Of a stretch of 64,000 nucleotides of DNA, positions 11,901 through 23,877 are shown one piece after another (within the stretch, counting starts at the first letter, position 1; every line of letters begins with the position of its first letter). Source of the stretch: Sthenelais limicola. Lineage: Eukaryota > Annelida > Polychaeta > Phyllodocida > Sigalionidae. The stretch is from positions 45,814,966 through 45,878,965 of the forward strand of contig OW804094.1 of assembly GCA_942159475.1 (NCBI GenBank). The letters are read 5' to 3'. Position numbers and translations under genes: made by a program. The notes under the pieces are model-generated. The model was not told where the DNA came from and searched no databases. It saw only the letters and a program-made list of their open reading frames with translations.

Positions 11901-14900
11901 TTGGGAATGGTATCTTGTAGCCGTTGTCATAGCGGAGGTTGTAGCGAGGGTTTAGAGGGAGGGTGTACAGAGAAGAACGTACTCTCAATAAATGAAAACG
12001 AATCAGTTTTTTTGTTAAGGTCACTTTCTCCGTCACGATCTCGATACCAAACTCTTACTGACCATGATAAACGCCATTTTACGAATGTTCCTAGTAAAGC
12101 ATAGATCCTAGAAGTAATTTTCTCCTGAAATTAGAGCTCCCCATCCCCTCTCTCAAGAATCTAACCACTATAATCTCCCCTCCCCCACCCATCACCCTCC
12201 CCTCCTTCTCACAGAAAAAATCCTGGATCCGGCTGGTCTCGTATCAGATGCATCTGCTACGTGTGTCATTTGCCATAGCAACATCTCTTATCAAGCGGTT
12301 GGTTTATTTTTACCACAAGCCCCTTCCAAACTCTGCTTTCCCTATACACACTGCAGATTAGCCGAGTGCACATGACACACTTTTCCATACTACTAGCCGC
12401 TGCATGTAATATGAAGAGGTACTTCGTGTGCGCCAAATTATGAGCTTTTAATAGCAAAAATGGGCCCTCGCATAATAAGCTCGCTGCCCTGTAGATTTTA
12501 CGTTTCTTTCAAAATGGTTCAGCTTTCCCATTAGTGATTCTGAAACTTTAATATAGATCGTTTCTTTTACTTCATTAAAGGCTCAATATATTAATTGTTC
12601 CTAATCTATCTAGGAATAAATTTTGACTCAAATAGTTTGATGCAATTAAACGGATGGATTTTGGTTGTTGCTTTAGAATGTAAAAGAATATATACCTTAT
12701 ATTATTTCCTAAAGTTCATTAATATACAAACGCAATGTAGTGTTCTCCTTGAATGTATGTGCATCTCATCTGTAGCTTATCATCATATTACTTTTAACAT
12801 ATGCTTCGAATCATTTGATGCATCATCTGATTGTATACTGATTGTCTCTTGGGGTGATCCATTAAAAAATGGAGCGACCAATATGCTTACTCTGACTTTT
12901 TCCCAAACTGTCATTTATCTGAATCGATGATCTAAATAATTAGATTATATCCTAATTCTAGTGGTACACCGCAATATATGGCAAGGACAGCAATCCATAA
13001 TGTTTTGATGAATTTTGAATACGATCGAGCTCGGACACTGTATGCATATTTATGTATTTCTCTTGCTGAAGACATGGGAAAAGTGATACTGGATCCAAAC
13101 CCTGGTCTTATTATAGAACATCAGACAGGTTCTGTTTTCTATGTTTTCATGGGATCAGGTGATAACCGGGGTACAATGATCAGAGCTGGCTTGAAGATAC
13201 TCGTATTTCGCATACACATTGTTCAAAATGTTATGCATACCTGATACAAATTCAAGGAGCTAATGAAAAATGAATATTCAGTTCAAATATGAGCAGTTTG
13301 AGGAAATGTGAAAAAAATATCACTATCACTATCGATATTTTATAAGATCTACCTCGAAACTCAGTAGATAGTTGCGACTTTATAACTATTATTACTCCAA
13401 ACAGTGATGTTCCTTTGCATTAGTGCAATATCTTCTTGGAATTCATCCCCGCCCCCTCACACACACCACCACCTCCTCCACCAGAGCCTTGTGGAAGACG
13501 CCTAAAATAAATATCCTCCTAGATGTGTTCTTTCTTACCATAAACCCCTATAATTATGTCCACTAAATAAAAGGATTTTTCTACCGCTGGCATTAAGTAG
13601 TGTGCCCAGACTTGGACAAGAACCTGAGCCGGGTAAAAACCGTTATGATGATTACAGCAAAGTCGCTCCCATCATCTCCCCAATGCTCTCTCCTCGACCG
13701 GTTGGTACCTGCCAGTGATTTTGAGTTTTTCTCCGATTTATGAGCATCCCAGTCTTGTTCCTTTAGGGCGATTACACAAGGAATCTGACAGTTGCAGTTG
13801 GAAGGGCTTGTCATGCACGTCAGAGTGTCCTAGTCACAGTCGGACTAGGAGGAAGGCTCGTCAGAGGCAATCCTCGGATTAGCACCCCCTGACCATGAAG
13901 CCAGTTTTACCCGGGCTTCTGTCACAAACATAAAATCTGCGTGACAGTAGCCAAAGGCACTAGAGAGTCTCCAATTTCAGGGCTGTCACTGTTTCGCCTG
14001 CCTTAACAAGCTCCTGGGTGGGGATGTGACACTAAGCAGAATGTATCCTATCCGCAGCTAGCTACTTCCCTTTCCCAAACTCTTCTTTACTTATAGGATA
14101 TTATATATGCACATAAAATACATATAATTATCTCTCTCCCTCCTAGTACTTTTGACCAGAAACTTGCTATTTTACGAAATGATGTTATAGACGTGTTCTT
14201 GACATGGACCTTGATCAGTATTATAGAACGTGTTCAAAGCACAAGGATGTATAGCTTCATATATGTTTTCTTATACCAAATTTAAGAGAGAGTTAAGCGA
14301 GCAAATCCGCATCTATAGTTGGTAGTAATGCGGGTTAATAAGTTTGAGCTCATCGAGACTGTTTCTTTCCTATTGTTTATATCCTTTTCCCCCTTCCTTC
14401 ACTACTCATCCCCCCTTATTTTTATTTTTACACCGTGTCTTACTTTATGTACACACACATTTTATTATAAACACACAGAATCGGAGTCCTTCCCAAATGC
14501 ATATATATATATATGTATAATATATATGTTCAGGGATCTGGTTTATAAATTTATATTTCTTCCTTCTTTGTTTTCACTGTATGTTTTTCGATCAATAAAC
14601 CGAATATTATTAATATTGTTTTGTTATATCATTCTAAAATGGATAGTACTATTTATCAACTGCATGAATATTGGGATGCTCAGAGACAAGTAAATTCAAG
14701 ATAAAAGTTTAGGTTTGAAAGTACAGTTTTCCTTCATTAAGTGAAAAAGACAAGCAATTCGATGAATATGCCTAACAAATCTGACTACAAAAGAAAGGAT
14801 CAACCCATGTGTATAACATGCATAAATGTGAATAAAGACGTACATGTGTACTATGGTGGTGTCTATAGATACATGCGCACACTTCAGTTGTTGCGTGTAT

Positions 14901-15503
14901 ATCCCTCTCTCCACACCAACACATACAATGCACACCCAAAGGACACCACCAGTGCTCAAAAATCCGTAATAAGATCCTGCCTACTCGTTATCCGAGTGCA
15001 GATAGTAATTAATTTTCCACCGATATTCTGCCTGCAGGGTCTAATCATTGTCTGAAACCTTATTTGTGCTTAGGCCTTACAGGAATGCGTTTTAACACTG
15101 GCAATTGCTTTTATCCAGAACATTTTTTAAAACCAAAAATGAAAAACTGCCAGGGATTGATTTCCATTCGGAAGGGAGGGCTCGATGAGAGGGCTGAGTT
15201 AGGTATGCTTTATACTTCTTTCTTCTCACATCGCTTTTCATTCTGCCTTTTCCAACCTCCAGGGCTTGAGGCTAAACATGAGGTTTGTTTTTGTCCGCCC
15301 GCCACCGGAGGAAAGTTTCTAAATGAAACGTTAATGACCAGTGTTGATTTTATTATTAAATTAACATCGGATTTGAGTCGGTGCAGAAGAGCGGTCTACA
15401 TCATCTTTATTAAATAGTAGTCGGTAGTAGCCCAGCTCGCCATCGCTCACTCAGCATATATTATAATGACTATCCGAGAACCTCAGATATGGAGCGTATC
15501 TAT
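5955..15503. other. non-coding; no gene recognised
   Basis: About 9.5 kb without any recognisable coding exon. The longest frame (7374-7910, 178 codons, + strand) has no known domain, a random-looking composition and no homologue that I recognise. Frames at 12595-12930, 12978-13244 and 14319-14693 are likewise AT-driven. Contains an AT dinucleotide run at 14501-14514 and an imperfect gaggagaagt-type purine repeat near 7995-8025. It may be intergenic, or intron of the CELF gene if its upstream exons lie left of the window. Confidence 0.5.
14501..14514. repeat. (AT)7 microsatellite
   Basis: Seven AT units, followed after a short interruption by a second ATATATAT stretch to about 14528. Confidence 0.85.
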
Positions 15504-15762
15504 TTAAAATGTATACGTGTCAGATTTTCAGAAAATGTACAATTCACGTTCAATAATCCTCTCAAATAACCCACATTTAAGACAGACATAAGCGTCAAAA
15601 TGCAGTTTAACAGAACAGAACTGATACTTTAAATCAATGCGATACCAAATATACTCAGATATACCCAAAATGTATCTTTTATTTATCAGGATTTTGCAGA
15701 AATTACCTAATATGTAGAGCTGCAATTGCACATGTTCTGAAAATCTGTCCTATACATTTTAA
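15504..15762. mobile_element. MITE-like element with about 40-bp terminal inverted repeats
   Basis: Positions 15504-15544 and 15724-15762 form an inverted repeat of about 40 nt. Both arms begin TTAAAATGTATA and share CAGATTTTCAGAA followed by ATGT and CAATT. They differ by a two-base indel near the middle and a few substitutions. The 180-bp interior is AT-rich without a transposase. The 259-bp total length and TIR structure match a non-autonomous DNA transposon. The arms start within AT-rich flanks, so a TA-type target duplication is possible but cannot be proved here. The arms differ in sequence from those of the element at 1546-1893, so two families are present. Confidence 0.7.
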
Positions 15763-17340
15763 TATAATATATGTGTGCGGCAAAGGCCTTAATTCATACT
15801 TTTAGTGCATTAGAAATAAGCTATTTTAATAATACATGTATTTTATTCATCTGTTATCTACTATGTCTCAATCGTGGATTGCAATGATGATGTATTTAAC
15901 TATATATAGGGTATACATTTGTAATCTGATCTCAACCATTTAGTTAGTATATAGCTATAGTGTCGTTGCGAGGGTAATAATAAGTTTATGTCTCTATGGA
16001 GGCATTAGGGACCTTTGTGGCAGCAAATTTGTTAAAAGGCATCACCTATATGCTCTGACCCGTAGCGTAACCCGCACCTGTATAGAGTAACATTATGGGT
16101 GTGTGTACCCTCATTAGCAAACTGCTAGAAACAATGATCCACTGACATGAGATATGGCCATTAAGATTTCTCAGCCAATTCCTCTTGTAGCTGCCTTTGT
16201 TGTTTTATGAGATGGAGAGTATGTGCATGTATGTGTATGTTAGGAAGAAAGAAAGAAAGAAATAAGATGTAGGTCTCCGACTCAATGGATCTTAGAAGGA
16301 GTTGGCGTTGCAATGTAAAGCTTTTCCCGTGCATGGTTCCTACAAATGTGTACCAATTTTTTTTCTCACCAATATCCGTGCCCGTGAGTGTTTTTCATCC
16401 ACACCCAAGCTATATATGTGAACATATGCACACGCACGCAACACTCCTGTGTGCCTTCAATTAATACCTCCTGTTACAGAAATGACGCATTTAAAATACT
16501 GGATCTGAGACTGAAGTCTTCACATGGGTGAATGCTATACTTGCAGCGCCATAAATTTGCCATATGGCAGAATAGATACACACTAAAAACTCCAAAGCAC
16601 AGGATTTTTCTTATAAATCTGGATCCAACACAAGTTTATGCATGACACATGTGTAAAGAAAGACTAGCTAGATCGGGCGGGGTTGAGTGAGGTGGGGAGG
16701 GGTGGGGGGCAGAGCTATGGGGACATTAGTTAGAACTAGCTGGAGGAGGTGGGAGGAAGAGGAGGAAGAAACAAAGGCATTTCATCTCCACCTGCTGAAG
16801 CGTTTCCTTCATGTTGACAAAGTCCAAGCAGAACTTCCCCTTGCAGCATGCACTCCATCCAAGGTGTAATAAACATAGGCGCACACATGAAAGCTATAGG
16901 CAGGTGACCGCTGCCTAGCGTAGTTGGGGGTATATGTAATTGGCATGGGTTGGGGACAGCTAGGACACATAATAGGTGAAACACAAAGAGCTCTGGTGAC
17001 AGCCAACTATACAATCATTCTCTAGCATATGGACCACTGGCACACGCCTGCCCTCTACCCAGTCCTGAGGCTCGGTATGGGGGCCGCGACACAAGCTACC
17101 TTGCCTTATACCTGTCAAATATGTGCGCGTTACTTGGCAGTTGTAAATAAAGCAAATATTTCACTGAACCTTGGTCTGGAATGAATTGTACTCTAAATCA
17201 TGTGATAATGCAGTGTATGTGTCGTGGAAAGAATTCCTGAATATCTTTCTTAAGGTGAAAATAATGTGTTTTGCGAGTCTGGTAACTCCCACCGGCGCCT
17301 CTTCTTTGTGTAAAGCCTGAGACCATTGTCAGAGGTAGGC
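15763..17340. other. non-coding upstream of the promoter-like block
   Basis: AT-rich, then progressively richer in G and C toward 17.3 kb. Contains a short GAAA repeat near 16243-16261 and a G-rich patch at 16674-16770. The overlapping frames at 16687-16869 (+) and 16736-17014 (-) look spurious. It could include distal regulatory sequence for the promoter at 17340-17570. Confidence 0.45.
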
Positions 17341-17570
17341 GCGTGCTGATTGGCCGGCGGCACGCGCTTCGCTGCGCGTCATTGGCCAGCTGGGCCTTCC
17401 CATATGAATATTCATGAGCCAGCGTGTGAGGAGGAGTAGGAGGAGGGCGGCTGGTAAAGCGGGCGGACTGGGGTGAGGCGTGCGGCGACCGGGGGAAACA
17501 GACAGTAGAAGGTTGACGGTACTCGCGGGAAGGTGGATATAAGACTTAGTGCTCCCGACTACTCCGTCCT
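17341..17570 (+). promoter_or_regulatory. candidate internal promoter of the CELF gene
   Basis: CpG-richer than its surroundings. Two inverted CCAAT boxes (ATTGG at 17349-17353 and 17381-17385) lie 32 bp apart, about three helical turns, typical of paired NF-Y sites. A perfect 12-bp palindrome, ATGAATATTCAT, at 17404-17415 resembles dimeric POU-domain sites. A TATA-like GATATAAG lies at 17536-17543, and an initiator-like CTACTCC at 17559-17565 would place the start near 17561. A start codon and a strong splice donor follow within 75 bp. The elements are seen directly; factor names are inferred from motif resemblance only. The alternative is a promoter of an unrelated short transcript. Confidence 0.6.
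17404..17415. promoter_or_regulatory. 12-bp palindrome, POU-dimer-like site
   Basis: ATGAATATTCAT is its own reverse complement. It resembles the palindromic MORE class of POU homodimer sites (type ATGCATATGCAT). CELF3-6 genes are mainly neural in vertebrates, and class III POU factors are neural regulators, so the pairing is plausible but unproven. Confidence 0.35.
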
Positions 17571-17634
17571 CTGTGTGCGTTTAACATCAAGTATACTGGT
17601 AGTAACATCTGCAACGCCGAAGACATGGTGGGAG
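17561..17634 (+). CDS. candidate alternative first exon of CELF (start codon exon, lacks RRM1)
   Basis: The start codon is at 17625-17627, with G at -3 and G at +4. The coding part is ATG GTG GGA G and stops at a strong donor, GAG|GTACGT (17635). The exon ends in phase 1. The RRM2 exon at 23878 begins with AG before GAT AGG AAA, so splicing gives G|AG, a glutamate, and the junction reads [13 protein letters not shown]. In known CELF proteins the residue before DRKLFVG is also glutamate. An in-frame stop (TAG, 17547-17549) precedes the likely start site, so translation cannot extend further upstream on this transcript. The product would begin directly at RRM2 and keep the downstream part of the protein. 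Exon 5' end is approximate. The join is an inference from phase and residue agreement; no transcript evidence is available. Confidence 0.55.
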
Positions 17635-17989
17635 GTACGTGGTTAATGCTACTGATAGTGATTACTGATACATTCTGCTACTGATGATGATACTGGTGAA
17701 TGCTACTGGTACAACTTCTACTTTGAAGTACAACTACTGTTACTACTACTTGTTATACTACTAGGCATAAGCAATAGCGGCTGTCTGCAATCACAATGCT
17801 TCAATACACATGCGTGATTGCTGCAACTGCCTTTATTAACCAAACTAAACCCAGGGAGTTGGAACAGGAGGTTTATCTTAACGCTGAGGACAGCAGGACC
17901 ATGGTTCTGCGACATCATGCGATTACTATAGGATTTTATAACACACGTTTGGACTGTGCATGGATCATTCATTCTTGGCTTAGCTCCCA

Positions 17990-18860
17990 ACACCCACCTA
18001 CTTTTGCTGCCTTCTGCCCACCTCTTATTCCTTGCTTGTTTCCCTGCAAACTACTACTACTACAATATACCACTGCAGCTGGCACCGTCCGCGACTCTCT
18101 CCCTCTCTCTCTCTCTTTCTCCCTTTCTCTCACTCCACCCATCCATCCAGCCATCCAAGCCCAGTTTCCAACCGCTGCCCATTCCTCCTCCACCTACTCC
18201 TACTCTATAGGCAATTGAGACTGGCTGGGAGGCTGGCTGGCTGGCATTGATGCTAGCTGGTTGTGGTGAGGAAAGAGAGAGGGAGGGAGAGAGGGGGGAG
18301 AGAGTGACGGAGACGCAGAGCGAGGGAGAGAATGAGAGATATATATGCGGAGAGAGACTAGATGGACGGATGGCTGGTTGGTCTGGGGGCTATAGCGATT
18401 GCTGGCTGGCTGGTAGAGTATAGTGTTGGTGGAGGTAGCTGTTCTGGTGGTAGTAGTAGCTCTAGCTAGCAGTAGCACCAGGCAGCCAGATGCTTTCCGC
18501 TTCCAAGATTGCTGGCAAGGTTTTAAGGCTGGGGTCAAGCGGTGAATGTATGGACGGTGGAATCATTTTGATGATGATGATGCCTTTGTGATGTTGGCGG
18601 ATGATGCCGAGGACAGAGAGGAGGAGGACTGAGGACCGACGCCCATATGAGTTACCATTGTTCCCACCCGCTAGCATGGAGCTTTGCTTGCTTGCTTGCA
18701 GCTGGCTCTCCCTCTCTCTTCTCTCCCCTCCGATGGCTTGCTGGCATTGCTTGCTTTGCTCTAGCAGTGTAGGTGGTTGTGGTGGTGATGTTGGAAGGAG
18801 GGGGAGGCGGTGGTAGTAGTGGTGGTGGTGGAGGAGGAGCTGGAGGAATAGGACCAGGAC
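17990..18860. repeat. low-complexity region (CT, GA, GGCT, GGT-type runs)
   Basis: A pyrimidine array around 18091-18131 is followed by GGCT tetranucleotide repeats (18225-18247), a purine-only GAGA/GGGA stretch (18269-18305), more GGCT units (18370-18415) and GGT/GGTA-type triplets (18425-18450 and 18775-18840). Frames in this block translate to Ser/Pro/Leu- or Thr-rich strings and are not genes. Confidence 0.85.
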
Positions 18861-20505
18861 CATAAGCCCTGACTAGGGCAAACACCCTCCTGAGACAGCA
18901 CCGATAACACGTTACTATTGTGATAAAATATTGGCTCTGAGTATGAGTAATACCCGCCCAACCACCGCCACCACCAGCCCAACTACCTCACTGCTCTGTC
19001 TGAATCTAGACTCTATAGTTCTGTTTTTACTAACTGCAAACAGCTAGCTCTCCCATAGACAGCTCCGAGAAATCTTTGGCATTTCTGCTTATCAATTTTT
19101 AGAGATTTGAGTAAATTCTGTAGCTTTAAATCAGATAAATCACAAGAGCAATACCAGCCATACGCTAGGGTAACCGATCAAACAAAGAGAGTTCAAACGA
19201 GAGTATTTCCATACTAAACACTGCGTCATCTTTTAGCAGAATGCAAATTTGTTTTCTTGCATGAATTCAGTGATACAAGTCCATAATGTCATGTGTAATC
19301 AAGCTACTAGCAAATAGAGAAGAAAAGGGAAGAAAGAGGCTTAGAAAAAATATTTTACACTCCTCCATTGTTATTGCCAGAATGCATGTTGACATGTAGC
19401 TGTATCTACTGTCAAAACCTGGTCCACAATATTGGTGTAGTACAAATAACAGGCAGACAAACCTAGAAAGCAAAGTGTAGAATAATGACCCCCTTGCTAA
19501 TGCATGTACATGTATACCATATTTCATATGCGGTTCTAAATGCGTAATTCTGATTGGAAACGGGAGAATTGAAAATTGTTGGATCCTTAAAATTGACACA
19601 TGAGATACCAAAAAAGAGAAAATATGAATATTAATCCCGCATTTTACAAATAGATTGCCAGCAGCTTGCTCCTCCCTAATTCCATTATTATTGTCAGATC
19701 GCTTCGCTCACCTGGGTCCAGTGGCCTCACAGGGTCTCTTGGTGAAGAAAAGATTAACGAGCAAATGCAGGGGACAAAGGCAAAGGTTGAGGACAGAACT
19801 ATCTATTTCTGATGCCCTTCCAAAGTTACTAAATTTACTGCGCAAATTCAAGCTTGAAAAAGAAAGCATTGGCTCATGGGCTGATGATGATGCATCAATC
19901 TCTGTGCATTAACTATCCTCAAATCCACTTGTGTACCATTCTGTGATGAGGTTGATATTTTCCCATCACTATATTCACAAGCATGCAAACCCTATCGATG
20001 TAACTAATTCAAAAGGGACAGATGGCAGTATTAATGCTGTCTGAGGTAGGATCAGACTTTATTGTCGTGAGATATACGGTTATTTTGACTGAGCAAATAA
20101 AGACATTATGGCTTTGTGTTGTGGTACTTTAACTGTTTGCGGCGACGGAACAGGATCTACTGATGCGGCCATAGGTAACAACGTTTTACAGCGCGTCACT
20201 GATGTTACCGTTGTCCCTTCATTGTCTTGTGTCACCCCACTATCCCTTGTCACCTCACTCTCCTCCCCATTGTCTCCCAGTCTCTCCCTATACTATAGCT
20301 GATGCTAAGAGGGATATGAGTTTGATGCAGTTGTGACCAGTAGCCGATCCAAAATGCGAGAGCATGTTAAGTGCTCCTCATTAGCTAACATAAGCTACCT
20401 GCATGTATCATACAAACAGAGAGGCAACGCATCGTGCAACCATATGCGTGCCTAGATATGATGTGAGGCTTTCGGAAGCAATATGATATATAATTATTCA
20501 GGCAT

Positions 20506-20532
20506 TCGTTCGCGAACGAGTATACGTATACT
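20506..20532. repeat. two abutting 14-bp perfect palindromes
   Basis: TCGTTCGCGAACGA (20506-20519) and AGTATACGTATACT (20519-20532) are each self-complementary and share one base. Unusual in an otherwise ordinary AT-rich intron; function unknown. Confidence 0.9.
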
Positions 20533-22304
20533 AGAACACAATAGTGTTTCATGTAAAAAGAGATTCCACAAGTAAGACATTAGATTTGCACCTGTTTGCA
20601 TGGAGGAGGAATAGCCATTCGCTGACGCTCTTCTTTTTCACAGAAATCCATTGCTATCTCCTGCCCCTCCCTATCTTTATGAGAGCTCTTTTTAAAATGT
20701 ATTCTGATTCTACCACGTCTTCTGGGATATGCGCTTAATGCGAATGCCCTCTTTATTGTTAAAATATGTGACAATGTCTTCCTGTCCCTCTTTCCTATTT
20801 AATCCCTCTTCTTGAGTGCCTCCGGTGTCCCCAGAACTTTGACGTGCGCCCACTTTGGCCTTTCTATTGTCAAAGTATGGGGTGGTCTCAGGGGTGAGGC
20901 GGGTGAGGAGGAGAAAGAGAAGAGCAAAGGTGGTGGTGATGGGGGAGGATGGGGGAGGCGGGTGGCTGGAAGAGTAAAAGTGCGATATTGGTAGAGCATA
21001 GTGAACCAATATTTGGAGGCTGTGAGGAGAAGTCTGGGGGAGGTTTGCTTGGGTCCTTCAGTATTAGCTGAGATGTCTCCTGCTTGCGCTCACCCTCCTC
21101 CATGGGGACTGCAAACTACGTGGCCAGGCAAACACACAGAGAGACCAACGCCTAGCTGCTACCACCTCCTCATCCCTCCTTCTCAAGCCTCCGCCAAAAG
21201 AAGGACCCTGGAAGCTAACTGAGAATTGCTGAGTTTGCTTTCCTAGATCTATCGGGTTATTCAAACACGCCATATGTCATTTGTATTATGCATACTCGTA
21301 CATTTAGTATATATACAATACATGGCGACATTTTTTTAATAGATAGAACTTGCACACATTTTGGGTCATATGGTTAGCGACCTAACTGAAATTTGCTGAG
21401 TTGCTCTTATGCAAATTTACCAAGTGAGATTTGGGTCATGTTAGTAATACCTGATTACCAGATTCATAATACATTAACATGTGGGCCATTATTCCTCTTT
21501 TGGTTTCTTCCAGTGCAATAACTTACAGAGTTGTGCAAATTGAGTATGACTATGAGACTGTCCCTGTTATCATTGCTGCATTACATTACATCGACTCAGC
21601 ATACGCAGCTTACGAGTGTGCATATGATTACCTTATAATATACATAAAACAGGGCTTGCTGACATGCTTTGCATCCATGTACACATGCTCAATCCTAACC
21701 TCGCTACAAGATCAGATTGATGGGGATATAATTGGACTGGGGAGGAGGAATGGGCCAGAAATAGATATTAACTCACCCCAGGGAACCTTCCTTTGTACGG
21801 GTCAATCTGGCAGCTGAGAGGGCGTGGAGGGTGGGTGAGACTGTGGCGGGGTAGTTTGGGGGATACAATAAAGAGAGTTAGAGGGAGGACAGCGAAGAAA
21901 GGGTAGATTGAGCAGTGGGGGGGGGTAGACAGAGGAGAGAGGCACAAATTCAGAGTGAAAAGAGACAAGTGAGGGAGGGGGGAAAAGACTTAGTAGAGAG
22001 GTCAGGGACATGGAAACGTATAGACACGGATGGCCTAGTGCCATTCTCTAACTCCCCAGCATTGATTTGATTGCTTCCTTGGTTGCCTGCAAGCATGGCC
22101 TTTGCTCTCACAACCTCCCTCTCTTCTAACAGCCCTCCTCCAAACCTCCAAACCGCCAAGCATCAATATTCGCTTGGTGACAGCAAATTCACATCCCATC
22201 TAGGACGCTGACTAACAGTTCGTTACCAACCGGCACTAACCACCTCAACACCAAGCAACTCCCTACTCTTCTTTTCTCCAACCCTTCCACCTCTTCCTCC
22301 CCCT

Positions 22305-22327
22305 CCACCACCACCACCACCACCACA
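22305..22327. repeat. (CCA)n microsatellite
   Basis: About seven and a half CCA units in a C-rich stretch. Confidence 0.9.
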
Positions 22328-22484
22328 GTTGCTGCCTTCTAGCAACCACCCAACCCTTCACGAGCCAGACTCCCACATAAAACTTGCATTAGAGACCAGC
22401 TGTCTACTTTAAAGTTTACCCTACAGCACTGGAGACGACGGTCCTAGATCCGATGCTTTCTGTCTCATTATCTTCATTCTCATT

Positions 22485-22489
<5 letters not shown>

Positions 22490-22516
<27 letters not shown>
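22490..22516. repeat. (CT)n microsatellite
   Basis: Uninterrupted CT array of about 13 units within a longer pyrimidine tract. Confidence 0.9.
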
Positions 22517-23877
22517 GCTTTCTTTCATTATGCCTCCCCCTCTTTATTCCTCCCAGTACTATCTCATCCTCTCTTTAGTTACAATTTCCCATTCCTTTCT
22601 CTTCAACTCCAACATTTCTCCCTCTGTCTCTTTCCATCTCCTCGATTCTGCCTCGCACCATGCCCCCACTTCTATTTCTTCTATTTCCAACATGGTGCTT
22701 CACGACCTCGTTTGTAGCAGCTGTGGGGAACGGCACCCAGTTGGCGAATTAATCACAACTGGGTAAAATCACGCTGCAACTGACCTAATTCGTAAGCACT
22801 CGACTCCAACAAACCAGAGTTAAAGATTATTGCAACGTGTGTGTGCACATTCATGAACGCAGAAAGTCAGCGATTTAACCTCGATATAATGTCACTCCCA
22901 CAGAAACCTGGGAATATATAGTCGTTCATAATGGTTGAGTCCGATCGTATGATTTGTATTCTTTATATCATGCATACGTACGCGCTTTTTGCCAAGTATC
23001 AATATAAGAAGCTTATGGCTATTGGCTCGTTTATTGGATCTCAGAATCAAGACGCGTTCACTATGCCATTTCCCCTGCATGGCTATTGCTAGTACCGATG
23101 ATCGTTTACCGTAGTTATAGACAGCTGCACATTTAAAAACCTTAAATTATCTATCATACAACAGGATTCCCCGTATCACGTCTGGACCATGGCTTCCCCC
23201 ACCTCCTCCCCCACCTGTCCATGAGACATATAACAGTAGTCGCGTGGTGTTTCTATTCTTGTTTTTCTCAATATGAGACAGCAGCAATATTCTGGTGGTT
23301 GTCAAGAAATCAGCAGCACTCGCGCCAGAGTCACGACCCCATTTTCATATACTACCTCCTGAAGTAGGCCTAGCAGCTGTTCGAGTCGCTTTGGCATTCT
23401 AGTCATAATGAGATCCAGTCCTTCTCAGATGGGTTCCTTTTATCTTGAACTTGTGTGTCATGTTATTTTCGTGCCTGTTCTCTTTGTAATATAGGCTAAC
23501 TTCTATTTATCTATTTCTGTATAGGCGATGTAGGTATTTCTGAAATCATTTCTCTTTATATATTATTTTCGACCTCTTATTTACTTCCTTTTTCTATATC
23601 TATCTCGTGATATAATGCATACCTGTATATTGAATCCAATTGAGAGAAACCTTGGCTTTTCTTGATTGGGGAAAGCTTCATATTGACATTAAATTGTGTA
23701 TCTGGGGAAAATTATCATGTTATTCCTCTCCTCTCATACTCTTATCTTTCCCAATCTGTGAAGGGCCCGATTTCTTTCAATGTAAGTGGATGTAAAAGCG
23801 GTAATATTTAGATAAATCTGAATAAAATCTCTACCTCTCAAATATACTAAGCATCTGGTTTTACTTTCTCGTTACAG

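Larger units (their letters stand above)
17635..23877 (+). other. intron between candidate first exon and RRM2 exon 1 (6,243 nt)
   Basis: Donor GTACGT at 17635 and acceptor TTACAG at 23872-23877. A near-consensus branch site, TACTAAG, lies at 23845-23851 with its branch A 27 nt before the intron end, followed by a pyrimidine tract. The interior has a strongly low-complexity segment (17990-18860) with CT, GA, GGCT and GGT runs that give many overlapping spurious frames on both strands. It also holds microsatellites near 22.3 and 22.5 kb. No other gene is recognised. Confidence 0.6.

Noticed and set aside
1..17340. Search for CELF RRM1 exons (KLFVGQIP, GCAFLTYC, HEQKTLPG-type sequences)
   Set aside because: None recognised by eye. 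They probably lie left of the window, although a very short exon could be missed.
17969..18982. Cluster of overlapping frames on both strands (Ser-, Pro-, Thr-rich)
   Set aside because: All derive from CT, GA, GGCT and GGT simple repeats.
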